NCBI RefSeq assembly: GCF_001434695.1
Contig: NZ_AZDI01000003.1
Location: 86,126 to 150,125, forward strand
Origin: Dellaglioa algida DSM 15638
Lineage (GTDB): Bacteria > Bacillota > Bacilli > Lactobacillales > Lactobacillaceae
Length of the DNA: 64,000 bases
Direction of reading: 5' to 3'
Shown here: positions 24,616 to 34,200 of the stretch, piece by piece
How positions within the stretch are numbered: position 1 is the first letter of the stretch
Layout: each line of letters starts with the position of its first letter
The notes under the pieces: model-generated
What the model was told of the DNA's origin: nothing
What the model saw: the letters and a program-made list of their open reading frames with translations, nothing else
Databases searched by the model: none
Translations under genes and position numbers: made by a program

Positions 24616-26349
24616 TTATACACTCACGTCTTCAAATTCAAATCGACTGACATTAACTAATCCCATATCGGTAATTTTAAGTTCCGGAATTACGGCCAAT
24701 GACATAAAGCTTAAAGTCATTACGGGATCAACATTATGATTAATTCCCAGTTCTTTATAGGCCACTTCGTTGAATTTTTCAAGTTGCGTCGTTACCCATT
24801 TCCCGGATTGATCACTCATTAACCCGCCAATTGGTAATGGAATTGACATTAAGACCTGATTATTTTTCGTTAAGATCATCCCACCTTGAATATCTTTTAA
24901 TGCAGTAACAGCCAAAGCCATATCTTGATCGTTAGTTCCAGCCGTAATTAAATTATGTGAATCATGTGCAATCGAAATTGCGATTGCGCCTTCTTTGATT
25001 CCATAATCTTTCAGCACACCAGTAAAAACATTCCCGGTTTCATGGTGACGTTCAATTACCGAAATCTTGGCAACGGGAATGCTTGAATCGTAAACAAAGT
25101 TACCCGCGGCATCACGATTAACATCGATTTCTCTATCTAATGTTATTGCTTCATTAGGAATAACTTCAATTGCATGTACTCGATTGCTTGTTAATGGTAG
25201 AACTAATTTATCTTGGCTGAAATTAGCCAAATGGACTGATGACTGAACACTGTCGATAGGGTAACTTTTGGTTTCCAATAAATAAGAGCCCGCTTCGGCA
25301 ACTTTTTCACCAGCAATGTAGACGCTCGAAACTGTCATCTCAGTTAAATCACTAATAATAGCTAAATCGGCCCTAAGTCCGGGTGCAACTGCACCTCTGT
25401 CTTTAAGTTCACAGCACTCCGCCGTATTAAGGGTTGCCATTTGGATTGCAACCAATGGATCTACGCCTTCTTCAACACAAATCTTCAGACTATTATCCAG
25501 ATGACCTTTTTCAATAATTGTCTTCGCCTGAACATCATCCCCACACAAAACCGTTCTTCTAGAATTATTAGGCGTTACACCTTTTAATAAGGTTCTTAAA
25601 TTATGCGTCACTGAACCTTCACGTAAAAATACATACATCCCTCGGCTTAAACGATCTTGCAATTCTTCAAGTGTTGAACATTCATGGTCATTTTGAATGC
25701 CCGCAGCAATATATGCATTTAAATCTTTTCCATAAACTTGTGGGCTGTGACCATCAATGCGTTTATTTAAATTTGTCGCAACGAGTAATTTATCGAGAAT
25801 GTCACTTTCCGCATTGATTACACCAGGAAAGTCCATAAATTCAGCTAATCCTTTTGTTTCTCCACTTGTCAGCGGCTCAATCATATCTCCGGCCGAGATA
25901 ACGGCTCCAGAATTTTCCATTTTTGTTGCCGGAACGCATGAAGGCAACATATATTGAATGTCTAACGCGGTTTCTTTAGCTGCATTAATCATATAATCTA
26001 ATCCCGTTAATCCAGCAACGTTAACAATTTCATGTGGATCCGCCATTACCGTCGTTGTCCCGTGAGGCGTCATCAATCGCCCAAACTCTTCAGGAGAAAC
26101 ATAGGCCGATTCCACATGAATATGTGGATCAATAAATCCTGGAGAAATAAATTGTCCATGAATATCAACAACTGTTTTACCATTGTAGTGGCCACCAATA
26201 CCCGCAATAACGCCATCAACAATGGCTACATCTCCGTCCATTAAACGCGCGTTATAAACATCAATAATCTTACCATTCGTTAGGACTAAATCAGCGGGAA
26301 GTCTTCCTGCGGCGACATCAATTAACTTCTTTAGGCGTTCCTTTTTCAT
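24616..26349 (-). CDS. ade: Adenine deaminase
   Basis: Metal-dependent amidohydrolase converting adenine to hypoxanthine and ammonia. 577 residues, the usual size of bacterial Ade. FISPGFIDPHIHVESA has the metal His pair; GTTTVMADPHEIVNVAG, DGHSPQV and VLCGDDVQAKTI follow in family order. The C-terminal Ade domain with LPIGGLMSD is present. It follows a second adenine-deaminase-like gene by 8 bases in the permease-ade2-ade operon. Confidence 0.93.
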   Translation of the reverse strand: MKKERLKKLIDVAAGRLPADLVLTNGKIIDVYNARLMDGDVAIVDGVIAGIGGHYNGKTVVDIHGQFISPGFIDPHIHVESAYVSPEEFGRLMTPHGTTTVMADPHEIVNVAGLTGLDYMINAAKETALDIQYMLPSCVPATKMENSGAVISAGDMIEPLTSGETKGLAEFMDFPGVINAESDILDKLLVATNLNKRIDGHSPQVYGKDLNAYIAAGIQNDHECSTLEELQDRLSRGMYVFLREGSVTHNLRTLLKGVTPNNSRRTVLCGDDVQAKTIIEKGHLDNSLKICVEEGVDPLVAIQMATLNTAECCELKDRGAVAPGLRADLAIISDLTEMTVSSVYIAGEKVAEAGSYLLETKSYPIDSVQSSVHLANFSQDKLVLPLTSNRVHAIEVIPNEAITLDREIDVNRDAAGNFVYDSSIPVAKISVIERHHETGNVFTGVLKDYGIKEGAIAISIAHDSHNLITAGTNDQDMALAVTALKDIQGGMILTKNNQVLMSIPLPIGGLMSDQSGKWVTTQLEKFNEVAYKELGINHNVDPVMTLSFMSLAVIPELKITDMGLVNVSRFEFEDVSV

Positions 26350-26357
26350 CGTATCTC

Positions 26358-28145
26358 CTATCCTTTAAGAGGCATAATCTGAATAATTGGGTCAACAATT
26401 TTCAGTGCAACACAATCTACCATTCCTAAATCAGTAATGGCTAAATCCGGAATAGCCGTAATTGGTAAAAAGGACATATAAAACATTGGATCGGGTAATT
26501 CACTGCCCATTAAATCAGTTCCTTTTCTCAAAGCAATTTCACCCGCTTCAATTTTTCTTGGTGACAAGTCACTCATAATCCCGCCAACTGGTAAAGCCAA
26601 AAATGAAATGACTTCGCCATCAATCACGACAATTTGTCCGCCGCCCGCTTCAATTAACTTGTTCGTAGCAATTGACATATCATTCGCGCTTACACCCATG
26701 ACAACAATATTATTATCGTCAGGCGCAGAAGACGACGCCATCGCACCTTTTTTAAGTCCCCATCCAGATGTGAATCCGAGTGATTGATTACCATTTTTAC
26801 CAAATCGCTCTAACACGGAAACTAAGGCGACATCTTTTTCCGGACTAGGTTGTACAACGCCATCATTGATAATCAAATCCACATCTTTTCTTTTTCGAAC
26901 GAAAGCTCCCTGACTATTAATCGTTTGAACAGTCGCCATTCCTGCCTTTTCAGTCACCTTATACTCAAAATCATTCGCAGATGTAAGTTCATGCTTTAAC
27001 TTCCCTTTGAATAAGTCACTTCTAACTGGCGCAACTAGTGGTTTCAATATTTCTTTATTCTCAGCAACAACCTGACCGCGACTAATTACTAATTCAACAT
27101 TAAATGAACCAGGCTGATCAACAATTAATATATCGGCTAATCGTCCCGGTGATACAGAACCCACTTGATCATCAATTCGATAAGCCTCAGCGCTATTGAT
27201 TGTTGCCATTTGAATCGCTGTAATTGGTTCAACGCCAGCTTGAATCGCTAATTTAACAAGATTATCGAGATGACCTTTTTCCAATATATCAGTTGCTGTC
27301 ACGTCATCTGTACAAAAACTAACGTGACGTGCTATTGCTGGATTAACCTCAGTAACGGCGCGAATATTTTCTGCCAAGAAATGTGTTACGGATGACTCCC
27401 TGATTAAAACATTCATCCCATTTCTAGCTTTTTCAACAAGTTCTTCATGTCCATAACTCTCGTGATCCAATCGAATACCGCTCGCCAGATATTCATTCAA
27501 TTTAACGCCGGTTGCCATTGGTGCACAACCGAAGATTGGTAAGTGATTATTTTGCGCGTGAACCAAAGTTTTCAATGTATCCTCATCTTGTGTTTCAATT
27601 GCTTCTCTGACCGTTTCCCAAACACCGTAGCACTCTGTCCATTTTTGAATCGTTTCTTGAACATCCGCATCGATGTTGAAAGCAATTGTTGATTGTGGAA
27701 TCGTATATGGTGTTTTATAAGGTGCACCCCAAAATAGATTAAGCGGCAAGCCTTCTATTTCTTTGAATACTTCTTGTACACCTTCCAGTCCGGCGACCGC
27801 GACCGTTTCATCTAGTCCAGAAACCACACTAGTCGTTCCAAATGGCACAACCGCATTAGCAAAACTAGTCATGCTCATTTTGCTACACTCAACGTGAATA
27901 TGCCCATCAATTAATCCCGGCGTTATATACTTTCCAGTTGCATCTATGTGCTTTGTTTTATCACCGATATAAGCTTCAACATTTCCAACAGCAACAATTT
28001 TTTCTTTATAAATGGCAATATCTGCCTGATAGAACTCGGTTGTCATAACATTAACTAACGTTCCATTTTCAACGACTAAATCTGCTGAAATCTTTGCGGC
28101 TCCGGCTTTTATATAATCCTTTAATTGTGCTAACGTTTGTATCAT
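26358..28145 (-). CDS. Adenine deaminase paralogue
   Basis: 595 residues, same architecture as the neighbour: YITPGLIDGHIHVECSKM, GTTSVVSGLDETVAVAG, RLDHESYGHEELV, VSFCTDDVTATDIL and LPVGGIMSDLS. The sequences differ widely; the neighbour's ADPHE motif is SGLDE here, so the substrate may be another purine or related base. The gene lies 24 bases after the purine permease, supporting a salvage role. Whether it deaminates adenine cannot be decided from sequence. Confidence 0.82.
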   Translation of the reverse strand: MIQTLAQLKDYIKAGAAKISADLVVENGTLVNVMTTEFYQADIAIYKEKIVAVGNVEAYIGDKTKHIDATGKYITPGLIDGHIHVECSKMSMTSFANAVVPFGTTSVVSGLDETVAVAGLEGVQEVFKEIEGLPLNLFWGAPYKTPYTIPQSTIAFNIDADVQETIQKWTECYGVWETVREAIETQDEDTLKTLVHAQNNHLPIFGCAPMATGVKLNEYLASGIRLDHESYGHEELVEKARNGMNVLIRESSVTHFLAENIRAVTEVNPAIARHVSFCTDDVTATDILEKGHLDNLVKLAIQAGVEPITAIQMATINSAEAYRIDDQVGSVSPGRLADILIVDQPGSFNVELVISRGQVVAENKEILKPLVAPVRSDLFKGKLKHELTSANDFEYKVTEKAGMATVQTINSQGAFVRKRKDVDLIINDGVVQPSPEKDVALVSVLERFGKNGNQSLGFTSGWGLKKGAMASSSAPDDNNIVVMGVSANDMSIATNKLIEAGGGQIVVIDGEVISFLALPVGGIMSDLSPRKIEAGEIALRKGTDLMGSELPDPMFYMSFLPITAIPDLAITDLGMVDCVALKIVDPIIQIMPLKG

Positions 28146-28169
28146 TTAGTTTTCCACCTATCATTTTTA

Positions 28170-29504
28170 TTATTGAAGAATATTTAAGACATAAAGCAAG
28201 AATAAGAAAACAAAAAGTAGTACATACATTACCGGCCCAACTTCTTTTCTACGACCCGCTGCAATCATTGTGACAGGATATAAGATGAACCCAAAAGCAA
28301 TACCGTACGAAATATTATAAGTTAAAGGCATCCCCACAACCATTAAGAATGCTGGTACAGCTACTTCAAAACGACTCCAATCGATTCCTTTTAATGATTG
28401 TGCCATTAAGATACCCACGACGATTAAAACGGGCGCCGTAACTTGTGAAGTCACAACCGTTAGAAGGGGCGAGAAGAATAAGCTCAGTACGAACATTGCA
28501 CCAACAACTAATGACGTCAATCCAGTTCGCCCACCAACGGCAATTCCAGCAGACGATTCAACATAAGCAGCAGTTGGTGTGGTTCCCAAAACAGATCCGG
28601 CCATCATTGAGGCTGAATCCGCTAATAATGCCTGACCAACCCTTGGCATCTTGTTGTCTTTCATAAATCCGGCTTGAGTTGCCAATCCAATTAACGTTCC
28701 TGCTGTATCAAAAAAGGCAACCATTAAGAAAATTAGAACAACTGACCAAAGTTGAAGTGAATCTATTTTATGTAAATTTTCAACTCCCACCCCAAATGTT
28801 GGTGCCATACTTGGAATAGAAGATACAATCTGTGTTGGTAATTTAATGAGGCCCATAACAAGACCTAGAGCAGTCGTCGCAATCATTCCAATGAAAATTG
28901 AACCGGGAACTTTTTTTGCCATCAAAACAACAATCACAACAAGTCCGAAAACAGTTAACCAAGTTGTTGGGACAGTCAATGAACCAATTGCAACTAAGGT
29001 TGATTTGTCTCCAACGATCAATCCACCTTCTTGCAATCCAACAAAGGCGATGAATAAGCCAATACCTGCGGCCATCGCTAATTTCAAGTCATGTGGGATT
29101 GCGTCTATCACAATTTCACGAATTTTAAACAGGGTAATAACCATAAAAATAATTGATGAAATCACAACACCAGCCATCGCCGTTTGCCATGGGATACCCA
29201 TTCCAATAACAACTGAATAAGTAAAGAACGCATTATCACCCAAACCGGGCGCGATTGCGATTGGATAATTTGCTAAGAACGCCATCAAGAAACAACCAAA
29301 TGCGGCGGATATCGCTGTTGCCGTAAAGACTGCCCCTTTATCCATACCAGCCGCTCCCAATACCTGCGGATTTACAAATAAAATATAGGCCATTGATACA
29401 AATGTTGTTAATCCAGCCATCGATTCACGCTTAACGGTTGACCCTAATTCATTAATATGAAAAAATCGTTCAAAAAATCCTATCTTTTTCTCTGCGTCAT
29501 CCAT
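28170..29504 (-). CDS. NCS2/AzgA-type purine permease
   Basis: Membrane transporter of about 444 residues and 12-14 hydrophobic segments. The N-terminal ESMAGLTTFVSMAYILFVNP, the APGLGDNAFFTYSVV motif and FFDTAGTLIGLATQAG match the adenine/guanine/hypoxanthine AzgA-like permeases. I start at MDDAEKKIG (29504), with GGGGAG upstream; a further upstream in-frame ATG at 29546 lacks a ribosome site. First gene of the purine operon, with a PurBox-like element about 80 bases before the likely start of transcription. Confidence 0.88.
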   Translation of the reverse strand: MDDAEKKIGFFERFFHINELGSTVKRESMAGLTTFVSMAYILFVNPQVLGAAGMDKGAVFTATAISAAFGCFLMAFLANYPIAIAPGLGDNAFFTYSVVIGMGIPWQTAMAGVVISSIIFMVITLFKIREIVIDAIPHDLKLAMAAGIGLFIAFVGLQEGGLIVGDKSTLVAIGSLTVPTTWLTVFGLVVIVVLMAKKVPGSIFIGMIATTALGLVMGLIKLPTQIVSSIPSMAPTFGVGVENLHKIDSLQLWSVVLIFLMVAFFDTAGTLIGLATQAGFMKDNKMPRVGQALLADSASMMAGSVLGTTPTAAYVESSAGIAVGGRTGLTSLVVGAMFVLSLFFSPLLTVVTSQVTAPVLIVVGILMAQSLKGIDWSRFEVAVPAFLMVVGMPLTYNISYGIAFGFILYPVTMIAAGRRKEVGPVMYVLLFVFLFLLYVLNILQ

Positions 29505-29535
29505 GCGATATAATCTCCCCGTTTTTCTTTTTTGT

Positions 29536-29623
29536 ATTATACGCATTATATTACGCGATTTAAATTAAAAATCAATAGTAAAGGCGCACTTTTTTTATAT
29601 TAACAAAATAATTGTTCGTGTTT
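29536..29623 (-). promoter_or_regulatory. Purine permease promoter with PurBox-like site
   Basis: On the minus strand AAACACGAACAAT (29611-29623) matches the lactococcal PurBox (AWWWCCGAACWWT) at 11 of 13 positions. Two TATAAT hexamers follow at 29545-29550 and 29536-29541, placing the box about 75-90 bases upstream of the start, where PurR acts in related bacteria. No purine riboswitch core was seen. Confidence 0.55.
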
Positions 29624-29681
29624 TAATAATTTGCGTAAAATAAAAACTGCTAAAAGGTCTTTTAACAACCCATTAACAGTT

Positions 29682-30281
29682 CTATTTTTCATTAAAAACT
29701 TTGTCGCCATCTTTTCTTGTATTAATGGCCATGACACTTAACATAATTAGTTGTGCAATCATCGCCGTAGGAGGGAAGTAGTAAATACTTACAAGTACGA
29801 ACCCAATCAATACTGGATAATACCAACTAGTCAAAATAACATAAGTAATCATACGATCAATTTTGTGGCTAACTTCTGGATGTTTCTCTTCATTAACAGC
29901 TTTTATTTCGCGTGCCAATAAAATCCAGGTAAAGCTCCAAAAACAACATACCGCAAAGTAAGCATATTCCGGTACTTTATCAAACATAAATCGTCCGGTC
30001 CATGCTGTTGAAACAGGTATAAAAGACATTGAGAAAATCCAAAAATTATTCAACCAATAGATTTTTTTTGTTACACGTTTTGTTAAACTGAACATAAAAT
30101 GATGACTAAACCAACCAACTCCCATGAACAAAAAACTAGTCGCATATGAGAAAAAATATGGAATAATTTTAATTAGTTCACTTAATTTAGGGGTTTCAGG
30201 CACGGCAAACTCCAGTACCATAATCGTCAGTAAAATAGCAATTACAGCATCCGTAAACGCCTCAATTCTCGCTTTATTCAA
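29682..30281 (-). CDS. TMEM175-family (DUF1211) membrane protein
   Basis: 199 residues, about six hydrophobic segments. N-terminal ARIEAFTDAVIAI is the helix-1 motif of TMEM175 channels with FTD in place of FSD; SHHFMF in helix 3 is also typical. It is a diverged paralogue of the protein at 8588-9241. A hairpin at about 29646-29684 (AACTG/CAGTT base with an inner TAAAAG/CTTTTA) probably terminates it. Confidence 0.82.
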   Translation of the reverse strand: MNKARIEAFTDAVIAILLTIMVLEFAVPETPKLSELIKIIPYFFSYATSFLFMGVGWFSHHFMFSLTKRVTKKIYWLNNFWIFSMSFIPVSTAWTGRFMFDKVPEYAYFAVCCFWSFTWILLAREIKAVNEEKHPEVSHKIDRMITYVILTSWYYPVLIGFVLVSIYYFPPTAMIAQLIMLSVMAINTRKDGDKVFNEK

Positions 30282-30342
30282 AATACTATCCTCAATTCAT
30301 TTTTACGTTTTCTAAAAAATAACTTTATCAATTTACAATATA

Positions 30343-31443
30343 TTAGTTTCCGTAAGGATTATCAACTAATTTGGTCCGTTTAATTTCATCAATATTATGT
30401 GTACCCGTTAATTGCATCGTTAATTCTAATTCATGTTGGAAATAATTAAAGACATTTTGAACACCTTGATGTCCACCAAGTGCTAATCCGTAAACAACTG
30501 GACGACCAATTGCAACCAAGTCTGCACCACTTGCTAAAGCTTTATAAACGTGGGCACCGCGTCGAACACCACTATCAAAAACTACTGGGACACGTTTATT
30601 AACAGTTTCCGCAACACCTTGTAGTGCATCAAAAGCAGCAATCCCACCATCAATTTGACGGCCACCATGGTTTGATACCCAAATACCGCCGGCACCAGAA
30701 TTAATTGCAACGCTTGCATCCTCACCATCTTGAACACCTTTAACAAAGACAGGTAATCCTGAATATTCTGCTAAGAATTCAATATCTTTTGGACTTAGAC
30801 GTTGTTTCGCTGATTTATAAACGGCATCCATTGTTTGACCAACACCACTCTGGTAAGCCTGAACAATTGGCATTCCTAATGGGAAAGTAAACCCATTACG
30901 TTTATCCGTTTCACGGTTACCACCAACGGTTGCATCAGCAGTTAAGACAATTGCTTTTACGCCATTAGCCTTTGCTTCATCCATGATATTACGGTTAATA
31001 CCGTCATCTTTACTCATATAGAATTGGAACCATTGTGGTTGTCCGTTTGCTTGATCCGACATTTCTTTGAATGATTTTGTCGCAAATGAACTTGCTGTAT
31101 AAATTGACCCATAATCTGAGACACCTTTTGCGCTGTCAATTTCGCCTTTAACATGAGCTAGTCCATGAGCAGCAACTGGTGCCATAATGATAGGCGATGT
31201 GATTTCATCCCCAAAAATACTTGTTTTTGTATCCGGGTTATCGATTTCTTGTAATACTCGTGGTTTAATTAATTTATGATTAAATGATCTAATATTTTCT
31301 TCTAAGGTATATAAATCTCCAGCCCCGCTAGAAATGTAACCAAATCCACCCTTTGGGATAACCTTTTCCGCATCTGTTTCCAAATCAAAAGTATTAATAA
31401 TTGTGATATCTTTTTCTAAATCACTTGCAATGTATTCTGCCAT
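30343..31443 (-). CDS. lox: L-lactate oxidase (FMN-dependent alpha-hydroxyacid oxidase)
   Basis: Oxidises L-lactate to pyruvate with oxygen, giving hydrogen peroxide. 366 residues. The FMN-family signature VSNHGGRQIDGG contains the catalytic His; ALASGADLVAIGRPV binds FMN phosphate; the N-terminal GGFGYISSGAGDLYTLEEN is typical of aerococcal and lactobacillar lactate oxidases. GGGGCGG precedes the ATG. A cre-like AGCAAGCGTTTACA (31510-31523) upstream suggests expression only after glucose is used, when lactate accumulates. Confidence 0.93.
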   Translation of the reverse strand: MAEYIASDLEKDITIINTFDLETDAEKVIPKGGFGYISSGAGDLYTLEENIRSFNHKLIKPRVLQEIDNPDTKTSIFGDEITSPIIMAPVAAHGLAHVKGEIDSAKGVSDYGSIYTASSFATKSFKEMSDQANGQPQWFQFYMSKDDGINRNIMDEAKANGVKAIVLTADATVGGNRETDKRNGFTFPLGMPIVQAYQSGVGQTMDAVYKSAKQRLSPKDIEFLAEYSGLPVFVKGVQDGEDASVAINSGAGGIWVSNHGGRQIDGGIAAFDALQGVAETVNKRVPVVFDSGVRRGAHVYKALASGADLVAIGRPVVYGLALGGHQGVQNVFNYFQHELELTMQLTGTHNIDEIKRTKLVDNPYGN

Positions 31444-31509
31444 ATTAACCGCCCCTTTATATTGTACCCGATTTAACGCACCTAAAGCATAGCATTGTAT
31501 CTAGCTTCT

Positions 31510-31523
31510 AGCAAGCGTTTACA
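31510..31523. promoter_or_regulatory. cre-like site upstream of lox
   Basis: AGCAAGCGTTTACA matches 10 of 12 defined cre positions, about 70 bases before the lox ATG. The remaining 290-base gap to pyrD holds only this and the pyrD terminator. Confidence 0.5.
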
Positions 31524-31663
31524 ATCATAAATATGGATATTTATGAAGAACATGTTTTTGCGGCAGTAATCAGTTCATCGACTGATAATTCCAACCCGAA
31601 TAAAGACCATTTCCTACCAATTATTGACATCCAATTTACAAATAATTTTTCACTCTCATAAAA

Positions 31664-31713
31664 AAATAAGGTCCGATAACCGTTTTAACCAGTTATCGAA
31701 ACTTATTTTTTAA
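31664..31713 (-). terminator. Terminator after pyrD
   Basis: AATAAG...CGATAAC pairs with GTTATCG...CTTATT; a U run follows on the minus strand. It may act in both directions. Confidence 0.75.
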
Positions 31714-31734
31714 ATCATAGTTAGGCTTTTTACT

Positions 31735-32673
31735 TTACAAATAATTTAATTTTCCTCTAAAATCTTCAATATTATCGTAACCTTTTTCCGCCATAATCGC
31801 TTCAAGCTCAGCAGTCAGTCGTTCAAAAATAACTGGGCCCTCAACCATTAAGGCTGTACCAACTTGAACCATGCTTGCGCCACAAAGAATGTGTTCAAAG
31901 ATATCTTTACCAGTTTGAATACCACCAGTTCCGATAATTTGAATATCTTTATTTAACCGTTGATAGAACGCATGCACATTAGCCAAAGCCGTTGGTTTCA
32001 CGTATTCGCCACCGATGCCACCGAAACCTTGTTTAGGCTTGATAACGACTGTTTCTGTATCATCATTAATATACAATCCATTACCAATACTGTTAATACT
32101 ATTCACATATGATAAAGGATACTTATTTAAAATTTCTGCCATTTGATCAAAATGAATAATGTCAAAATATGGCGGTAACTTAACACCCAGTGGTTTGTGA
32201 TAAACATCAAAAACCGCTTTTAAAATAGCGTCAACTGTTTCAAAATCATAGCCAGTCTGCGGTTTTCCTGGAACGTTAGGACAAGATAAATTTAATTCAA
32301 CAACCCCTGCGAAATCTGAATCAGTTACTTTTTGAAGTAACTCGAGATCTTCTGCCAGATTAAACCCCGTAATTGATAAAAAGTACGTTTTACCAGGATG
32401 GTTTATCTGATCTTGAGAGACAAAATCTAAATAATAATCAACGCCATTATTTGGTAAACCCATCGAGTTAATACTACCAAACTCAGTCTCAAAATAACGA
32501 GGTTCTGGATTACCCTTGCGTGGTTGAAGCGTGCCACTCTTTGTTACAAAAGTTGCTGCCTTAGAATTTTCGACGGCAAGTAATTCATCACTATCCATAC
32601 AATAAACACCCGATGCGTTCATCATACAATTGTCAAAATTAGAACCTGCTAAAGTCGTTGCTGTTGAAATCAA
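31735..32673 (-). CDS. pyrD: Dihydroorotate dehydrogenase, class 1A (fumarate)
   Basis: Cytosolic FMN enzyme oxidising dihydroorotate to orotate with fumarate as acceptor. 312 residues, the class 1A length. [19 protein letters not shown] carries the catalytic cysteine; [15 protein letters not shown] and [20 protein letters not shown] bind FMN. Other pyr genes are absent nearby, so it is unlinked from the main pyrimidine operon. Confidence 0.95.
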   Translation of the reverse strand: MISTATTLAGSNFDNCMMNASGVYCMDSDELLAVENSKAATFVTKSGTLQPRKGNPEPRYFETEFGSINSMGLPNNGVDYYLDFVSQDQINHPGKTYFLSITGFNLAEDLELLQKVTDSDFAGVVELNLSCPNVPGKPQTGYDFETVDAILKAVFDVYHKPLGVKLPPYFDIIHFDQMAEILNKYPLSYVNSINSIGNGLYINDDTETVVIKPKQGFGGIGGEYVKPTALANVHAFYQRLNKDIQIIGTGGIQTGKDIFEHILCGASMVQVGTALMVEGPVIFERLTAELEAIMAEKGYDNIEDFRGKLNYL

Positions 32674-32746
32674 AAAATCCCTCCTTCATATTGATTGGTC
32701 TTAGTATACCCTATCAAAATTAAATTTGTCGATTTTTTTGCAAGGA

Positions 32747-32771
32747 AAAAGACGACAAATTTATTTATCGT
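32747..32771 (-). terminator. Terminator after the first GNAT gene
   Basis: AAGACGACAAAT pairs with ATTTATCGTCTT, followed by a U run on the minus strand. Confidence 0.75.
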
Positions 32772-32781
32772 CTTGAACATC

Positions 32782-33309
32782 TTATTTTAAAATAATTTGG
32801 TAAGCATATCGTTCTGCTTCATCACTATCTGGGGTCCGAATAATTCCTTTATACTCGAAACCATTCGTTTCAATAATATGTTGCATCCCTCTATTTTCTG
32901 AATTTGTATCAACTCGAATATCCTTATAACCTGATAATCTAGCGGTTGTTAAGAGACAAGAAATCGTCTTTGTTGCTAAATTTTGGCCTCTAAATTTTGT
33001 AGAAATAGCAACACGATGAATAGTAGCATAATGTGCTTCAGGGCCATTAACCCACTCACCATCTTCAATATGAAGATACATGGGCTCAATACCCGGACAA
33101 AGTGCAGCAGTTCCTGCAATTTTGTCTCCGACCATTAAAATATACGTCAATTCATCTTTAACATCTTGTTCTAATTGTTTAGCTTCTGGGTAGAAACCTT
33201 GCCATTGATTAATTTTTTGTTCTTTAAGATACGCTTTTGCTTCTTCAATAATTCTTGTAATCTCTGATAAATCTTCTGGCATTGCCAGCCTTAAATAAGA
33301 TGCGGTCAC
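32782..33309 (-). CDS. GNAT family N-acetyltransferase (copy 1)
   Basis: 175-residue acetyl-CoA-dependent transferase; HRVAISTKFRGQNLATK is the acetyl-CoA pyrophosphate loop (Q/R-x-x-G-x-G/A type). The start is a GTG at 33309 with AAAGGGAG upstream, in the same context as copy 2, which makes both proteins exactly 175 residues. The upstream in-frame TTG is rejected. Substrate unknown. Confidence 0.82.
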   Translation of the reverse strand: MTASYLRLAMPEDLSEITRIIEEAKAYLKEQKINQWQGFYPEAKQLEQDVKDELTYILMVGDKIAGTAALCPGIEPMYLHIEDGEWVNGPEAHYATIHRVAISTKFRGQNLATKTISCLLTTARLSGYKDIRVDTNSENRGMQHIIETNGFEYKGIIRTPDSDEAERYAYQIILK

Positions 33310-33403
33310 TGTTACACTCCCTTTTTTAGATATTGGTTGAAACAAGATTGTTGATTATTGTAGCGCACATTTTTTCAAGATACAACTAAATTTTAATTAA
33401 AAT

Positions 33404-33436
33404 AAAAACAGTACTGAAATTTCTTCCAATACTGTT
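33404..33436 (-). terminator. Terminator after the second GNAT gene
   Basis: AACAGTA pairs with TACTGTT over a larger loop, with U residues following on the minus strand; it ends copy 2 before the leader of copy 1. Confidence 0.65.
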
Positions 33437-33450
33437 AGCTTTAAAACATC

Positions 33451-33978
33451 TTATTTTAAAATAATTTGGTAAGCATATCGTTCTGAATTGTCGCCATCTT
33501 CCATGTGAATGATACCTTTATAATCAAACCCATTTGACGTAATAACATGTTGCATCCCTTTATTCTCGGGATGCGTATCCACGCGGACATCCTTGTAACC
33601 TAATGATCTAGCAATTGTTAAAAGACCAGAAATCATTTTTTCTGATAAACGTTGACCTCTAAATTTTGAAGATACGGCAACACGATGAATGGCCGAATAA
33701 CGAGCTTCTGGGCCATTAATCCATTCTCCGCCTTCAATATGAAGATACATAGGATCAATTCCCAACCAAAGTGCAGCAGTTCCTGCAATTTCATCGCCAA
33801 CCATTAAAACATATGTTAATTCATCTTTAATATCTTGTTCCAAATGGTTCGCCGCCGGGTAGGCACCTTGCCATTGGTCAATCCCTTGTTCCTTAAGGTA
33901 AGCCTTTGCTTCCTCAATAATTCCTGTAATTGCTGGTAAGTCTTCTGGCGTTGCCAGTCTTAAGTAAGATACAGTCAC
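33451..33978 (-). CDS. GNAT family N-acetyltransferase (copy 2)
   Basis: Tandem paralogue of the preceding gene, roughly two-thirds identical by eye and identical in length, sharing IIEEAKAYLKEQ, NQWQG/DQWQG, PMYLHIE-GEW-NGPEA and ERYAYQIILK. GTG start at 33978 with AAAGGA. Each copy has its own leader and terminator, so this is a gene duplication rather than an operon pair. Substrate unknown. Confidence 0.82.
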   Translation of the reverse strand: MTVSYLRLATPEDLPAITGIIEEAKAYLKEQGIDQWQGAYPAANHLEQDIKDELTYVLMVGDEIAGTAALWLGIDPMYLHIEGGEWINGPEARYSAIHRVAVSSKFRGQRLSEKMISGLLTIARSLGYKDVRVDTHPENKGMQHVITSNGFDYKGIIHMEDGDNSERYAYQIILK

Positions 33979-34116
33979 TGTTACACATCCTTTATTATGC
34001 TTAATCTATTCGTATATTTACGATTGAAAAATTATTATAACGCATAATTTATCAATATTCAATCGGTTTTCAGTTTATTTTTAAAAGGAAAATAACCTTC
34101 TCTTCTCAACAAAAAA

Positions 34117-34163
34117 ATACCTTTTAAAAGTTTGTCAAAATCTCAACTTTTAAAAGGTATTAA
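34117..34163 (-). terminator. Terminator of the glp operon
   Basis: A 17-bp perfect stem, AATACCTTTTAAAAGTT against AACTTTTAAAAGGTATT, closes the operon after glpF. Confidence 0.85.
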
Positions 34164-34200
34164 TTATTTAAATTAAATCAGTAATAAGTGCTTAATTAAT

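Noticed and set aside
29505..29680. Purine riboswitch before the purine permease
   Set aside because: The conserved core and three-way junction pattern were not found; a PurBox-like site explains regulation better.
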